A stretch of 64,000 nucleotides of DNA, taken from Brugia malayi (Eukaryota > Nematoda > Chromadorea > Rhabditida > Onchocercidae). This document shows positions 12,637 through 30,441 of this stretch, piece after piece; position 1 is the stretch's first letter; the number at the start of each line of letters is the position of its first letter. The notes under the pieces are model-generated. The model was not told where the DNA came from and ran no database searches. It saw nothing but the letters and a program-made list of their open reading frames with translations. A program made the position numbers and the translations under genes. The stretch is from contig NW_025062476.1 in assembly GCF_000002995.4 (NCBI RefSeq), positions 7,471,001-7,535,000 on the forward strand, in the 5' to 3' direction.

Positions 12637-14580
12637 CGACCAATGCTAACAACTGCAGAATCATTCTATAAAATGATTGTGCAAGAAAAAGCGCAATGTG
12701 TCGTGATGCTATGCGCATTCACTGAAACCACTGAAAAAAATTGTCCACCGTACTTTCCACAATCATTCGGAGAGAAACCAATGAAATTTGGATCTATTAC
12801 TATTAAATGCATTATTGTACATTAATTAAAAGAATTTAGTCATAATTAGTAGTCAAATGGATTATTGAATTTTAATATACAAATTAAATAAAAGCATTTA
12901 TAGGTGTAAAATTATCTGTTTTATTAATTTTTTTCTCTTTCTACGTCAATTATTCGGTGTTAATTTAATTTAAATAAAAGCAAAATTTAAAAATTTCAAT
13001 CACGTACGCTATTTTTTAGACGGAGAAAATGAAAGAGGAAGCAGATATAACAATTACGACATTGGCAATCACTGAAGTTGGTAAAGCGCAACTTATAGTT
13101 AAACATTATCATTGGAAAAATTGGCCTGAAAGAGGCTTTTCGGATCCGTCACTTACGGTTTTCAATTTGATATGCGCAATTCGAAATTTCAAAAAACCAA
13201 TCGTTGTGCACTGTTCTGATGGTATCTTTTTATGATTTTTCTCTTAAAATTATTTCAAAAAAAAAAATGAAAATAAGCAGACTTTTGAAACAAATATTAT
13301 ATTGATGAAATGTATTTCTGAGAATTATTAAATTAATGCAATTAAAATTAAGAAACACAGAAAAGTACTTTTTGTTGCAATAAATCAATCACAGTTTATA
13401 CAAATTAAATGATAACGTTTACTTTATAGAAAGTAAATACTAATTAAATAGGTATTGGCCGAAGTTGTATTTTTGTGGCCATTGAATACACACTGCAGAG
13501 AGTGCTGCAAGGTAGAAGCTGCGTTGATCTGATAGAAGTGGTGAAGGAAATTCGAAATCAACGTGCTATGGCTATAAGCACTCCTACGGTTTAATATAAT
13601 TTTTAATGCTAGCATAATAATTTCTAATTAAATTAAAAATTTAATTTTCAAAGTTTCACATATGTGCAGTGAATGATTTGTGAAAAGAGAATAAATTCAT
13701 TTGTTGATTCCTTTTTTGCCTAAAAGATTTTGATTGAAAATAACCAATCAAAATATTTTATTAGCAACAATATAGTAAATTTTACTAAGCTAATTTTTTG
13801 ATGAATATTTAGTGAAAAGCTTTTTAATAATATGATAGAATACAACATACTTTTTGATATTGGAATTCAAGAGAAATTTTTGGAAATGATTAATAAATTA
13901 TTTCAAAATGATTTAGAAAATAATTGAAATGATTTAGACAAGAATTGGAAATGAATTGTTTAATAATTGATAAATAATGATGTAATAATTTAAAATCACT
14001 TATATAGCAATTGAAATAATTTATAATTAGAAATAATTTGAAAGTAACATAACAATACGAAATTTATATAACAATTGAAATTGCTTGGACAGTAATTGGA
14101 AATAATTTATCAGATGAATGAAAATTACAGCAATACATTGTGCTTAATCGTTTGTTACTTCAATTCTTTCATGAACTCAATATCGTTGACATGTCACAAC
14201 GTTTACTCGAATTTATTGATGATTACGATGCATATGCAAGAAGACATAAAGTAAAAATTGCAGTTAAAACTTTTCATTTTATTATTTTTGAAATATGGCA
14301 ATGATTCTTTTCTCCTAAAAATTGGAAATTTATTGCTCGAATTTTTTAAATTAATATCAATTGCAATAGTAAATAATAATTATTTTACATTTCAATTATT
14401 TAGCTGTGTTCTATATGAACACCAATTTGTTTGAAAATGTTACACACGTATTAACTGTTTAATTTAGGAAGCAAGAAATTATTGCTTTTTAGGCTAATTT
14501 AATTTTTCAATTTAATAAACCTTTTTTTTGGTTCCTTTATAAAAATCTTTTTTTTGGTTTTCTTGTAGGACGAGAAATGA
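12637..14580 (+). CDS. Protein tyrosine phosphatase-like domain, probable pseudophosphatase, N-terminus not found
   Basis: Exons 12637-12816, 13020-13221, 13452-13588, 14131-14250 and 14569-14580 keep one frame and encode the C-terminal two thirds of a classical PTP domain, about 212 residues. Visible landmarks are HYHWKNWPERG (WPD-loop region), VHCSDGIGRSC (P-loop, C-x5-R present) and RNQRAMAIS...QYIVLNRLL (Q-loop). Three catalytic positions deviate: WPD is WPE, the P-loop alanine after CS is Asp as in the inactive receptor IA-2, and the first Q-loop glutamine appears as Ser. This points to weak or absent catalysis, perhaps a substrate-binding role; that is inference. The first exon found starts at RPMLTTAESF, equivalent to the region just after the pTyr loop. 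Upstream exons are missing or lie beyond the repeats, so it may be a 5'-truncated pseudogene. The short last exon is uncertain; read-through to a TGA near 14300 is the alternative. Confidence 0.7.
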
Positions 14581-15036
14581 ATATAATTTTAACAACGAAT
14601 TAGCATATATCTCTATCAATTGTACGAATCAATGCATTTATCACAATAAACTTTAATTTCACACTTTATCAACATGTTTTAAATGATTGATATGGTGAAA
14701 TGAAATCAATTACTTGAATTGAATTACGTGAAATGTATTTGCAAGGAAAGATGTGAATGTGAATAAAAATGAATGGATGCATTCTAATTGTGATAATGCA
14801 TCGAAAAAAACTTTTAAGTAATAATTTCAAGTAAAAGGCTAAAATATTGGATGAATAAATAAATATTCGAGCAAATGACAATAAATTATAAATTTGCATG
14901 TTTGAAATTTCCTTTTACTTTTCAAATGTATAAAACAGTCATAAAATAGCGAAAGAGTTGAGTGAATCTCAGTCGAGTCGACCGGTTATTTCTTCCTATT
15001 AGCTCATTTTTCTGAAGCTAAACTAGGATAAGCCGA

Positions 15037-16455
15037 ATGGGTGATTCTACAGTAAGCCGTGGTGTGGGATATGTCCAACCGCCCGAAAGCGATCGTCGAA
15101 TGTGCGCCCTCTGCAACACATCGTTAGGTGAGGAAGCGGTGATTGCAATGAATCGCCTCTGGCACCCCGATCACTTCCGCTGCCATGCTTGTAATGCACC
15201 AATCAAGCAAACCTACCAGGTAATCATCTCTGCTGAATTAATGTCATACCTAGGATGGCTTAATCTCACCTAGATTTCATGACTAGAAGGGTAGATTATC
15301 TAGAATGGTTAACCATTCCCGGTATCATAATTTCAATTTTCCTTGCATGGAGTAATTGAACTGTTAATCTTTCCCAATATTAGAATTCAAAAGCGTTCCC
15401 TTCGCTGAATATCAATAATTGAACTTTAAACTGGTAGTGTCAACTATTGATGCAAACACAACTTTTATTTCAGAGTAACTTCACGCTATTTCAGTAGGAA
15501 ATAACAAACGTGTAAACTGACTTACAGTACAATAAGCTTAAACAAATTCATCCCAAATTTAATAATTCCAAGTTCGTTTATTTTCTTATAATTTAATTAA
15601 TAGCATATAAAAATGATAGCATTTTAGATTGCAGATGAAATGCCATATTGTGTACAATGTTTTTCTAAGAAATATAATCCAAAATGTCACGGTTTGTAAA
15701 TAAAATTTTCCTGTTTTTTCGCAGTACCATTTTCAGTTATTTGCTAACCAATAAATAAACAATGAAAAATAAAACAAAAAGAAAAGAAATTAACACTTAA
15801 TGCTAACTGATGCAATTATTCTTAATTGTATGATTCGTCCTTTCATTTTTCTTTCTAATTTTCATTTTAATTTCGTAAAATCATTGTAAACTTTAGTTGC
15901 ACAGCTTTTTTTTTTTCTTCCGTTTATTATAAATAATGAAATTAATCAAATGAAGCAATGTCAGATTTTTTTTCTTTGTTTTCAACTTTTTCTTTTTTCA
16001 ATTTCTTGGAATTATTGTAAAATTAGCATCCGATTAGAGCTAAGTTAAATTCAATAAATGACTTTTCCCAAGTTAAATTCAATTTGGCAAATTTATGTTG
16101 CTGGGCTAAATTTAATAAACTGGTATTGCTAGGCTAATAAGAAATATTCAACAATTTAAGTGAAAAAAAATATGAAAAAATTTCAAATTTCCAAAAGAAA
16201 AAATAAAGCAAGGAAGAATTTAAATACATTCCTAATGCAGGTTGTGGTGAGATACTTATCGATTCATGCTTAATTGCACTTGATAAACACTGGCATCCAC
16301 GTTGTTTCACGTGCGCTGCGTGTAAACAACCATTACCAAATGGTGAGCACTATATTATTGATGATTTGCCATATGATCGTGACTGTCACTGGGAGAAACG
16401 TCTCGAAAAGCGCATCCGTGTCATGCAAGGAGCACATACACGAATGAATCATTGA
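15037..16455 (+). CDS. Small protein with two LIM domains
   Basis: Three exons, 15037-15219, 15628-15691 and 16241-16455 (TGA), give 153 residues. LIM1 runs from CALC (about residue 23) through WHPDHFRCHAC to YCVQCF. LIM2 runs from KCHGC through HWHPRCFTCAAC to YDRDCHWEK. The Zn-binding Cys/His pattern is complete in both. No other domain is present; the tail is short and basic (EKRLEKRIRVMQ). LIM domains bind proteins rather than DNA, and small LIM-only proteins often act at actin-based or muscle attachment structures. I cannot name the orthologue. The ATG at 15037 is the first in frame. Confidence 0.85.
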
Positions 16456-17114
16456 GAGTTGAATTTTTTCAATTTTTCGTCTATTTTTTTAAAATGAATG
16501 CTTAATGCTGACATGGATTTGTTCTTGTTTTTTTTTTCCAAAATTTTTTTCTTGGAAAGAAAAAAAAAAACATTTATAAGCAAAAGTAAGTCATACATTT
16601 GTTAGTTGCAAATTTTCATTTCATTTCCGAATTACCACTCAAATCTGTGACATTACAATCATTGCTTCGCATCTACTGTGAATGATATGAAACCCATCTG
16701 TTACAAAAGCAGTCTAAATAAAATCCCATTAAAGTAATTCTCATTCATACAATAGAGAAAGTAAGCAATATTTGGGAATAAACGAAACTGAAGAAAAGTT
16801 TATTTACAAGAGCTAAATCTGGAAATTCAATTAGAAATATCAATTTTATTATAATTAATGGATTGGATTTGAGAGAATTTTTTTAATAATTAATGGACTC
16901 AAAGTAATAAATGTTCATTTTATTTCCCCGAAAATTCATAAAATGTTTTGCAATCTTTTCGAATATCAAATAGAATCGCAGTAAAAAAGAACGAAAAAAC
17001 GCTTCACTGTTTGTTTTGTTTGTATTACAAAACAAATGAGCGAGAAAGATTAGCAATAAACGATTTTAAAAACCGAAAAAAAAAAACAAAAACAAAAGCT
17101 TAAAGTAATACACA

Positions 17115-17149
<35 letters not shown>

Positions 17150-18267
17150 GAATAGCAAAAATGTCGTACGAATCAAGCATATGCTTAAATTATAAAATAC
17201 AGGTGAAAGAATGCAAAGACGATAAATGTGGGAAGGAAAAAGCATAGAATCATCATAAGGCAATAATTTAATGCTTGTAAATAAAGGGAATTTAAGTTTG
17301 AAATTGTTAATAAAATGAATTGGTTGAAAGATGATGTTTAAATTCCATATATTTTGACTAAAACGATAAAATTTCTAACTTTTTTATTCATTTTTCAGTG
17401 CTTTCATTTGTTTTCTCAGTTTTCATCCTCCTATTTTTCAAGTTTCATCTCCTGAGCAATTCAACCTCACTATTTCATTCCTAGCATCTATTTTGTTGCT
17501 GAAAAAAAAAAAGGAAAGATTGAATACGGACAAAAATATTGTGACTTTTTTCGGGAAAATTAGAATGTGAACAGATATTATGCTGTAGAAAGTTACAGAA
17601 ATGCTGTACTAATATGCAAGCTTTAAAAAAATTAAAGCAGGTCAACTGAAAATTTTAAAGAAATCTGTGTGATTCACAAACAGAGTGAAAACAGAAATGA
17701 AATCTACAAAGTTTGATCGATCGAATAATATTAAAACCGCAACACATCAAAACTGACAATTTATAAGTTGTATTTGTAAATAACAAATTGTACCTAAGAT
17801 TAGCTGCAATACACAAAACATATCCATTTAATTCTCTCATTTTCTCATTTTCTTTAGACAGCTTTACTCGATAAAATCAATTCGATTCGCAAGTTTATAG
17901 GATCAAAAACAATTAGGAAAAACCAAAACTTCAAGGAGGTGTAATTAAGATCATAATGTATTTCATAACTATCGACTAACGGTATGCATTATTGCATGAT
18001 AAAGGATGCTACAACCTAAGCACCCGCATTAAATTTCAAAGAGCAGAATATTCAGCATACAGACTAATGAATAAACCGATCAGAAAAAAGCCACCTTAGT
18101 TTCATATATTTTAATTTACCTATTCTCCTATCTGCAGTTAATAATATCTAGCATCATTCAGCATCATCACTAGTTATTTAGGCAGCTATAAACAAAGCAT
18201 CGGAAAGCATTAGATACAATAAATACTAGGAATAAGGAAGAGAAAATGCTCATAATAACGTTTTTCA
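16456..18267. other. Intergenic between converging genes
   Basis: 3' flanks of the LIM gene and of BTBD10. It is AT-rich with poly(A/T) tracts and one dinucleotide repeat. No gene is recognised. Confidence 0.6.
17115..17149. repeat. (TG)n(TA)n microsatellite
   Basis: About eight TG units run directly into about nine TA units. Confidence 0.9.
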
Positions 18268-24567
<6,300 letters not shown>

Positions 24568-25250
24568 AACAAACCACACGTAACGCCTAAGTCACGCATA
24601 CGCCCCTACAACTAAACTTGACTTAACGCTGTTATAACCGTTATTCTTATGATAATGACTTCATCTATTTCGAAAAAAGTAAAAGAAATTTGCATTCGAA
24701 TTGCATGGGAGAATAGAGTATGCTTAGAGAGAGGGTTAGACACATCATGCGGTACTAAAAGAGATAAAATTGTAAATAGGAGAAATTGGTATGCAAAGAA
24801 AAAAAAACGAAAGTGAACAAAAAAGAAGATCAAAGAGACGTACAAATAGTATGCATTAATAATACTTAACTGGAGAGAGGGAGGGCAAGGATTGAGAAGA
24901 TCAGTGAGAGACGACAGAGATGAGAGAAGAAAAGGGAGAAAAAGAAATGGGAGGAGATTTACTCTTTTTTAGTTTCAATTTGTCGCATTTAGGAAGTGAA
25001 AGGAAAAGTAACCAAGATGAAATGACACGTTAGTGCCAAATTCTCCGAGATTTCTCGGGACGTTCGCGAGGTACTCAATTAGTTGTTTAGTCTCTTTTAA
25101 CGGACGGTGCACATGTATGTGTTTCTTCTTTTCTCTTTCTTTTTTATAATAATAAGCGAAGAATGATGTATGCATTCTGTACAACAACAAATTGTATATT
25201 AGACGTACGTGAACATAGACGTAAAAGGTTGAATTGAATTCAGAAGTACA

Positions 25251-25318
25251 TATATATATATATATATATATGTGTGTGTCTGTCGTGTCTATCCGTCTGT
25301 CTGTCTGCCTGTCTATTC
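25251..25318. repeat. (TA)n/(TG)n/(TCTG)n compound microsatellite
   Basis: About ten TA units, then four TG units, then an imperfect TCTG/TCCG run. Confidence 0.88.
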
Positions 25319-25496
25319 GTACTTTTATTGTACTTTGCTTATGAAATGAACAAAATATTTTCGCTCTCATCAAATGAAATTTTAATGGATTTGGTGGGAA
25401 AGCATGATAGGATTGAGCATTGGATTCTATTACTTCCCGACCGACCTTTTACTGACCTTCCTTTTCAAATATAATTCGTTGTCAACTATGTATGTA

Positions 25497-25540
25497 GGTG
25501 TGTGTGTGTGTGACGTGACGTGACGTGACGTGACGTGATG
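25497..25540. repeat. (GT)n followed by (TGACG)n
   Basis: A GT run is followed by five perfect TGACG units and one variant TGATG (25511-25540). Every junction makes TGACGT, the core of a CRE/ATF half site, about 0.95 kb upstream of the BTBD10 start. Confidence 0.88.
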
Positions 25541-25844
25541 GTAAGATTCGCTTCCCCTGTCTCTCTCTCAAGTCCTGCTCATATTATATTGAAACTTTAG
25601 AATAATTAGGAGGTAAGCCAATTAACATGAATATGTAGTAATTTAAGATCAAATGTCGTTCCTTACTAACCAATACAAAGGGCCCACATGCTACCTTCTC
25701 TTTCTCCTCTGTGTGTGTCTGTGCGCATTCTTGTCAAGTGCAATGCAAGACTATTGCAATTGTCAGCTGTGAAAGGAACTTCACGCTTTGCAGCAACTGA
25801 ATAGCTCATTGGACTGGAGACAAAAGTTCTCTGTCATTATAGAA

Positions 25845-26430
25845 TTTACCTGTCTAAGGAGAGATCATTTCCTGGGATGCTAAGATCAATAATAGACTAA
25901 CAAAGGTATGCTAGTAGAACATTCGGAAATTTTATAAAAAAGTATGGGATGGTAAGGGTCTGAAAACACAAAGATCAATGTCTGCAGAACCATCATACTA
26001 TCTTCTGTACGGGCCTTAGACCATTTATCGTCATCACCTGTTACCCCTTGACCCATATCATTTCAAATATCCAATTACGTGATCAATTACGTTGGGCAGG
26101 TAACGTGTTCAGGATAGATGATTATTGTCTCCTGAAGATTTTGCTTTATGATGAATTCAACTACTGAAATGTGCCTCCAAAAAAAGGTACAAGAACTCTT
26201 AGAAACAGTCTTTTTGCTTAGGATACATCGATTTCGGATATTGACCTCAAATTAAGAGACGTGGAGACATACTACTGAGAGCGTTGCTACGTCTTTAACG
26301 CACGGTGAAAAGACAACGAACGTATTAAAAACGGATATGCTCCGCCAACACCGCTAATATGACCTTCCGTTACTATCGCCACTTGCAGCAAACCTTGGTG
26401 GAGTTGCAAACATGCATCAAACACTGGGAG
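25845..26430 (+). mobile_element. Decayed non-LTR retrotransposon, C-terminal part of the reverse-transcriptase ORF
   Basis: Several frame-shifted fragments match the usual C-terminal order of LINE-type ORF2 proteins: GEIISWDAKINNRLTKV (about 25869-25917, like the YLGS-x-DAEIxxRL block), a run near 25930-26000 like the KVYRAVVLPTLLYG region, and QLRDQLRWAGNVFRIDDYC (about 26075-26135, the QLRWAGHVxRMDD block). These are followed by PPKK...LRNSL and then DIDLKLRDVE (about 26170-26270). The distal zinc-finger region is present only as a shadow with its cysteines lost. Multiple stops and frameshifts show it is dead. Local GC is higher than the surroundings, as expected for imported element sequence. 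It ends about 110 bp before the palindrome boundary. Confidence 0.72.
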
Positions 26431-26579
26431 AGCCCTCAAAAGTGCGCTCGTGAAGTCAATTAATGATGGTAAAGCCTCATTGTAAAACAACTCGGACAAT
26501 ATGATATGAAAACTCGACGTTAAGCACGAGGGGCAAATTTGCTAAATGAGGAAACGATCCAAGGAAGATGCAAACCATC

Positions 26580-26650
26580 TGCGCCAACCGGGAGTCGAAC
26601 CCGGGTCTGCACCATGGGAGGGTGCAATGATACCGCTACACCATTGGCGC
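26580..26650 (-). tRNA. tRNA-Gly (anticodon CCC)
   Basis: 71 nt including discriminator A. The 7-bp acceptor stem GCGCCAA/TTGGCGC, anticodon stem GCACC/GGTGC around loop CTCCCAT (CCC, reads GGG) and T stem CCGGG/CCCGG are perfect. Internal promoters fit box A (TGGTGTAGCGG) and box B (GGTTCGACTCC). There is no intron and no CCA is encoded. The palindrome ends 37 bp beyond its 3' end and no T4 Pol III terminator lies within that stretch. Confidence 0.97.
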
Positions 26651-26730
26651 CCCCTAAATTCACCTAACGTTCCATCCATAATTTTGTCATTTCTCTAATT
26701 AAAAGGGATGATTTTTTGATGCAATTGCCG

Positions 26731-26825
26731 TAATTCGGTAACTTATCCAATCCTTCATCCGTAAATCGGTTACTTATCCAGTCTTTCATCCGGAATTCGA
26801 TAACTTAGATACAGTGTTTCATCCG
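26731..26825. repeat. 31-bp minisatellite, 3 units (left arm)
   Basis: Units of 31, 31 and 33 bp ending in CTTCATCCG or TTTCATCCG, alternating between two subtypes (TAATTCGGTAACTTATCC and TAAATCGGTTACTTATCC). The right arm has five units, which fully accounts for the 62-bp length difference between arms. Confidence 0.93.
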
Positions 26826-29025
26826 GATTCTCAAAATATAAAAGCACAGATTAATTTGTTTGATGCGTCTACAGTTGTCAGAACATCGAAAGTATTCAGT
26901 TTGTAACAAAAACTAACAGTTTCTCCTAGAAACAATTTCATATCTATAGGCTCATTTGAAGATGGCCAAGTTTGATATTAACAATATCTCAGAAATCTGT
27001 GGATTATGCGCACATAGCCAAATTTGATCTTCTGAAAGTGTTTAGTTCATTTAATTTTATGTTCTTACAATATGTCTTTAAAGACACTTTTCTCTTTTTT
27101 TTTTTTTTGTAATCAAGAAATTCCATAAAAGAAACTTTCAAATGGTTGATATTTTGCTTTACTGTATCTTAACAGATTAATAAATTGAATTCATGTAAAA
27201 TTAACCGTTCAAATGTATTACGATTAATCATTCAACCAATTTCTCATTTCTCAGCCAAATTTTTACCTTCTTTCTTTGTTTTCCTTGTTTGACCTTGAAT
27301 CTATCTATGTTCCTATCTTTGTTTTCTTTTAGTTAGGTCCAAGATTAAAATACTGGAATCCGACATTCCTGTCTTTTAGTCAATCGCATAGGGATCCTTT
27401 AACTTAGTTTTCTGTTTACATATCTATCTTTATGTCTGATAAGACATATGAAAATACTGTAAACTATTGTTATGTAAAAATGGCCATTGATCATTCTCCG
27501 AAAAGCTGATTCTACTTCCTCTGTTTATTAAACTATTAAATTTGTTAGTAAAGATATTATAATATTCCTATGTAATTTCACTATCAACGAATTACTCTCA
27601 GATCAGAAACTGACCATTAACTCTTCTCGAGAATCGATTGTGCTAAAACTTCTGAAATCAGTGTAGATTCTCCACAAATGGTAGCAAGTGGCAGCAAATG
27701 GAAAGGAATATTAGCAGTAATAGTAGTAGGAGGAAGTAAATGTCAGATTTTCTAACTTCAATAAAAGGTATAACTCCTTTTACATTAAACATTTAATCAT
27801 AGCAAAACATATGGTTTACAATATTGCAGAGAAGGACAGCCAAACGAAAAACTGTTGACGTTGTCAAATTCGAATACAATTTACAGTAAGTAAGAAACTG
27901 ACAAACAATAAAGGAGGTAAACTAAATAAGGAGCTGATAATTGTGATTTATTAAATTGAAGGCAAATACCAACAATATTCTTTGTTCACAAACAATGCAA
28001 ATAAACTTATCTGCATGGAAAATGAATATTGGATAAAAGTAGCATTGGAGCATTTATTTGTCTAAGGAATGTTCAAATAAGATAATTCGGTTTTTTCAGA
28101 TAAGTGATAGGAAGTGGCTACAAACAGTAACGGTGTAATAGGTGGTGGCAAGTAGTAGGCAAATGGTAGAAATGGTGGTAGAAAATGATATAGTTGAATG
28201 ATGGAACGGAAACAATCGTATACTAAACAATCGGAAAAAGAAATAACCCAAATTCGTCGAAAAGGTACGGCTAAACATAAAGGAACTAACGGAAAGCCAA
28301 CGGATGATGACAAGCAGACAGAGAGAAGGATAAACAAAACGAATGAATGAAATTATTAAATTTGTTTTTATTTCAGTGAAATGAAAAATGAAATATTTCA
28401 AAATATAAAATGCTTATTCCCACAGCAATGTTAATAATTTAAAGTCCAAACAAAACGAATATACAGTAGCATTTTTAGTAATTTACGGAAGAACAGCTGA
28501 AGAAGACAACAAAGCATTTAGTAATTTACGGAAGAATAGATAATTTTGATCTAAGGTATTATCCGGAAAGTATCTCATTTTGATGATCGAATAGAATTTG
28601 TGATTGGTACCAGCGACATACTGTACGAAAAGCAGAAGAAGCATGAAAAAGTCGATATTGTGAAGTGAACAGATTTCCAAATGAGAAATTTTTACAATTT
28701 ACGTAAAATATTATTTTGAAGCAAAAAATATTGAAAAAAAAAAAAAAATAAATAATAAAATAATAAGGCATTTACAAAATGATCTAATAGCCGTCATTTA
28801 CTAGAAGCAGCAGCTATGCTAATTTTCTGATGTCTGAATGAAATGAAATAAGTGAGTGATTCAGCTGTCATCCAAGTCAGAAGTCAATTTGGTAAGCAGC
28901 TAAAGTATGAAGAAGGTCAGTGTTTTGATGCACTTCTATAAATGAAATTAAAATCGAAATAGTTCGGTTTTCCAAAGAACACAAACAAAGAAGGCGCATC
29001 TGTTTAATTGTACACTTATTTCTCG

Positions 29026-29101
29026 TATATATAAAAGAGATCAGTCTTTTCTGTATGAACTGTGATCACTTTCTGATCCTTTCATCTTCTGAATTCTGAT
29101 C
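29026..29101 (+). promoter_or_regulatory. Putative alt promoter (left copy)
   Basis: A TATA box, TATATATAAAA, at 29026-29036 lies about 330 bp before the alt ATG. It is followed by three TGATC motifs (29063, 29074, 29097) within 40 bp. An acceptor TTTTCCAG ending at 29355 sits 9 bp before the ATG and could serve a 5'-UTR intron or spliced-leader addition. The regulatory role is inferred from position only. Confidence 0.5.
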
Positions 29102-29364
29102 GCTTCATCCTGTTACTTCTCGTGCATAGCATATGGATTTGGGAATGTTTTGCTCAAATTTAAAAAATGTGACTTTTGGATAGATAGAGAATAATCTTAG
29201 AAACAAATTTGTAGAGATTAAATATGCAACTGTGAATTTAACTCAGTTTGCGAAATTAATGAATAGACAATTTGAGTGATAGAAAAAGAAATAATTCTTT
29301 TTTTGACTTACACTAATTTACTGTTTAATGGGATTAATGTTTGGTTGTTTTCCAGAAGGAAAAA

Positions 29365-30441
29365 ATGAACAAATTGCTAATAGCATTTGGCTTAATTATT
29401 CTTACTGTGACACTGCCATGTATGTCACAATCAGATGACGAATTCGACGACGTAAATTTTACAAGCTTACTTTCCAAAATTTATAAAACAATTCAGAGAT
29501 GAAATTAATTGTAAAATCAGTTGGTAATTGCATACGAAAAGTGAAGAACTAAGCTGATAAGTGAGAGATAATTTAACGAACGGTTAAATATATTTATCTA
29601 CTTGTATTCTTCTGAGAAAATAGTTCACAAATGAACAAGAAATGAAAATGTTGACTTATCGCAGTGCAAATTGACTGAAATTCTAATTCATTCCTTTTTC
29701 ACAAATTAATTTTTAGTACTAAATTACTATTTTTTGCACTCTTTTTAATATACTCATTAACAAGTAATCATTTGTTTTTTCTCAGGAATCCTCAGGTGCT
29801 GATGAGGGAGGAGATGGTAGTGAAGGAGGAGATGAGTATGTCACCAAGGGGGAATTTGTTGAAACTGATGGCAAGTGAGTATAAAAATCGAGCACTTTTA
29901 ATAATTTAAATCTTCTGAAAATCTTCTCTGTCTGTTAATATCCTCACTCAACATTTCCATATTATTTTCTTGAAAAGGCTTTCTTTATTGGATAAAATGT
30001 TTTAGAATAATATTTTTCCAAATCACTTCCAAATGAATTCCTTTGTCACATATTGCTACACTTGTAAATTGTGTGCTGTAAGTAAAGTTTAAAAGTAATG
30101 AGAAAGACAGAGGTTGAATTTTGTTTCACCAATCTGAAATATTTGCAGAAAGAAAGAATGCACTTCTCACGAAGCGTGCTACGACCAGCGTGAACCGCAA
30201 GCTTGGTGCAGATTGGACGAGAATCAGTCGTGGACGTAAGAGCATTTTCTATGGAAAATTCGTTTAGAATTACCGTTGTTTGCGAGTCAGTAAATGCGAA
30301 CATACTGAAAAGTGTATATTATTTAGAGACAAAGGTTGCTTCTGTGATGATAAATTGCATTCATGCGTTATCGAAAGAAAGAACAGTGGCAAGTTGGAAT
30401 ATTCGTATTGTGCGCCTCAAGAAAGTTGGCAATGCTCGTAA
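29365..30441 (+). CDS. alt-1: Abundant larval transcript (ALT) secreted protein, left copy
   Basis: Four exons, 29365-29451, 29786-29874, 30149-30235 and 30327-30441, encode 125 residues, the length typical of filarial ALT proteins. A signal peptide (about residues 1-21, MNKLLIAFGLIILTVTLPC) is followed by an acidic Asp/Glu/Gly/Ser-rich tract (about 23-50), then VTKGEFVETDGK and a cysteine-rich domain with eight Cys (63, 69, 79, 92, 94, 101, 116, 124) and one N-glycosylation sequon (NQS, 84-86). In Brugia these proteins are abundant in the infective third-stage larva, released into the mammalian host, associated with modulation of host immunity, and studied as vaccine antigens. The biochemical activity is unknown. 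Whether this is alt-1 or another paralogue is inferred from length and duplicated arrangement. Its coding sequence is identical to the right-arm copy. Confidence 0.93.

Larger units (their letters stand above)
24568..25844. other. 5' flank of BTBD10, microsatellite-rich
   Basis: Probable promoter region for BTBD10. It contains purine-rich stretches (GAGAGAGGGAGGG near 24870-24960) and the microsatellites listed separately. No TATA box or coding exon is evident. Confidence 0.45.

Noticed and set aside
26287..26499. 70-residue minus-strand open frame near the palindrome border
   Set aside because: It is antisense to the decayed retrotransposon and has no independent support.
28096..28401. 101-residue open frame on the minus strand, mirrored at 39716-40021
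   Set aside because: It is low-complexity, hydrophobic and Ser/Phe-rich, overlaps degenerate CCACTTGC-type repeats, and has no splice or family support.
30046..30303. 85-residue open frame antisense to alt exon 3
   Set aside because: It is a shadow of the alt coding sequence and crosses real splice sites.
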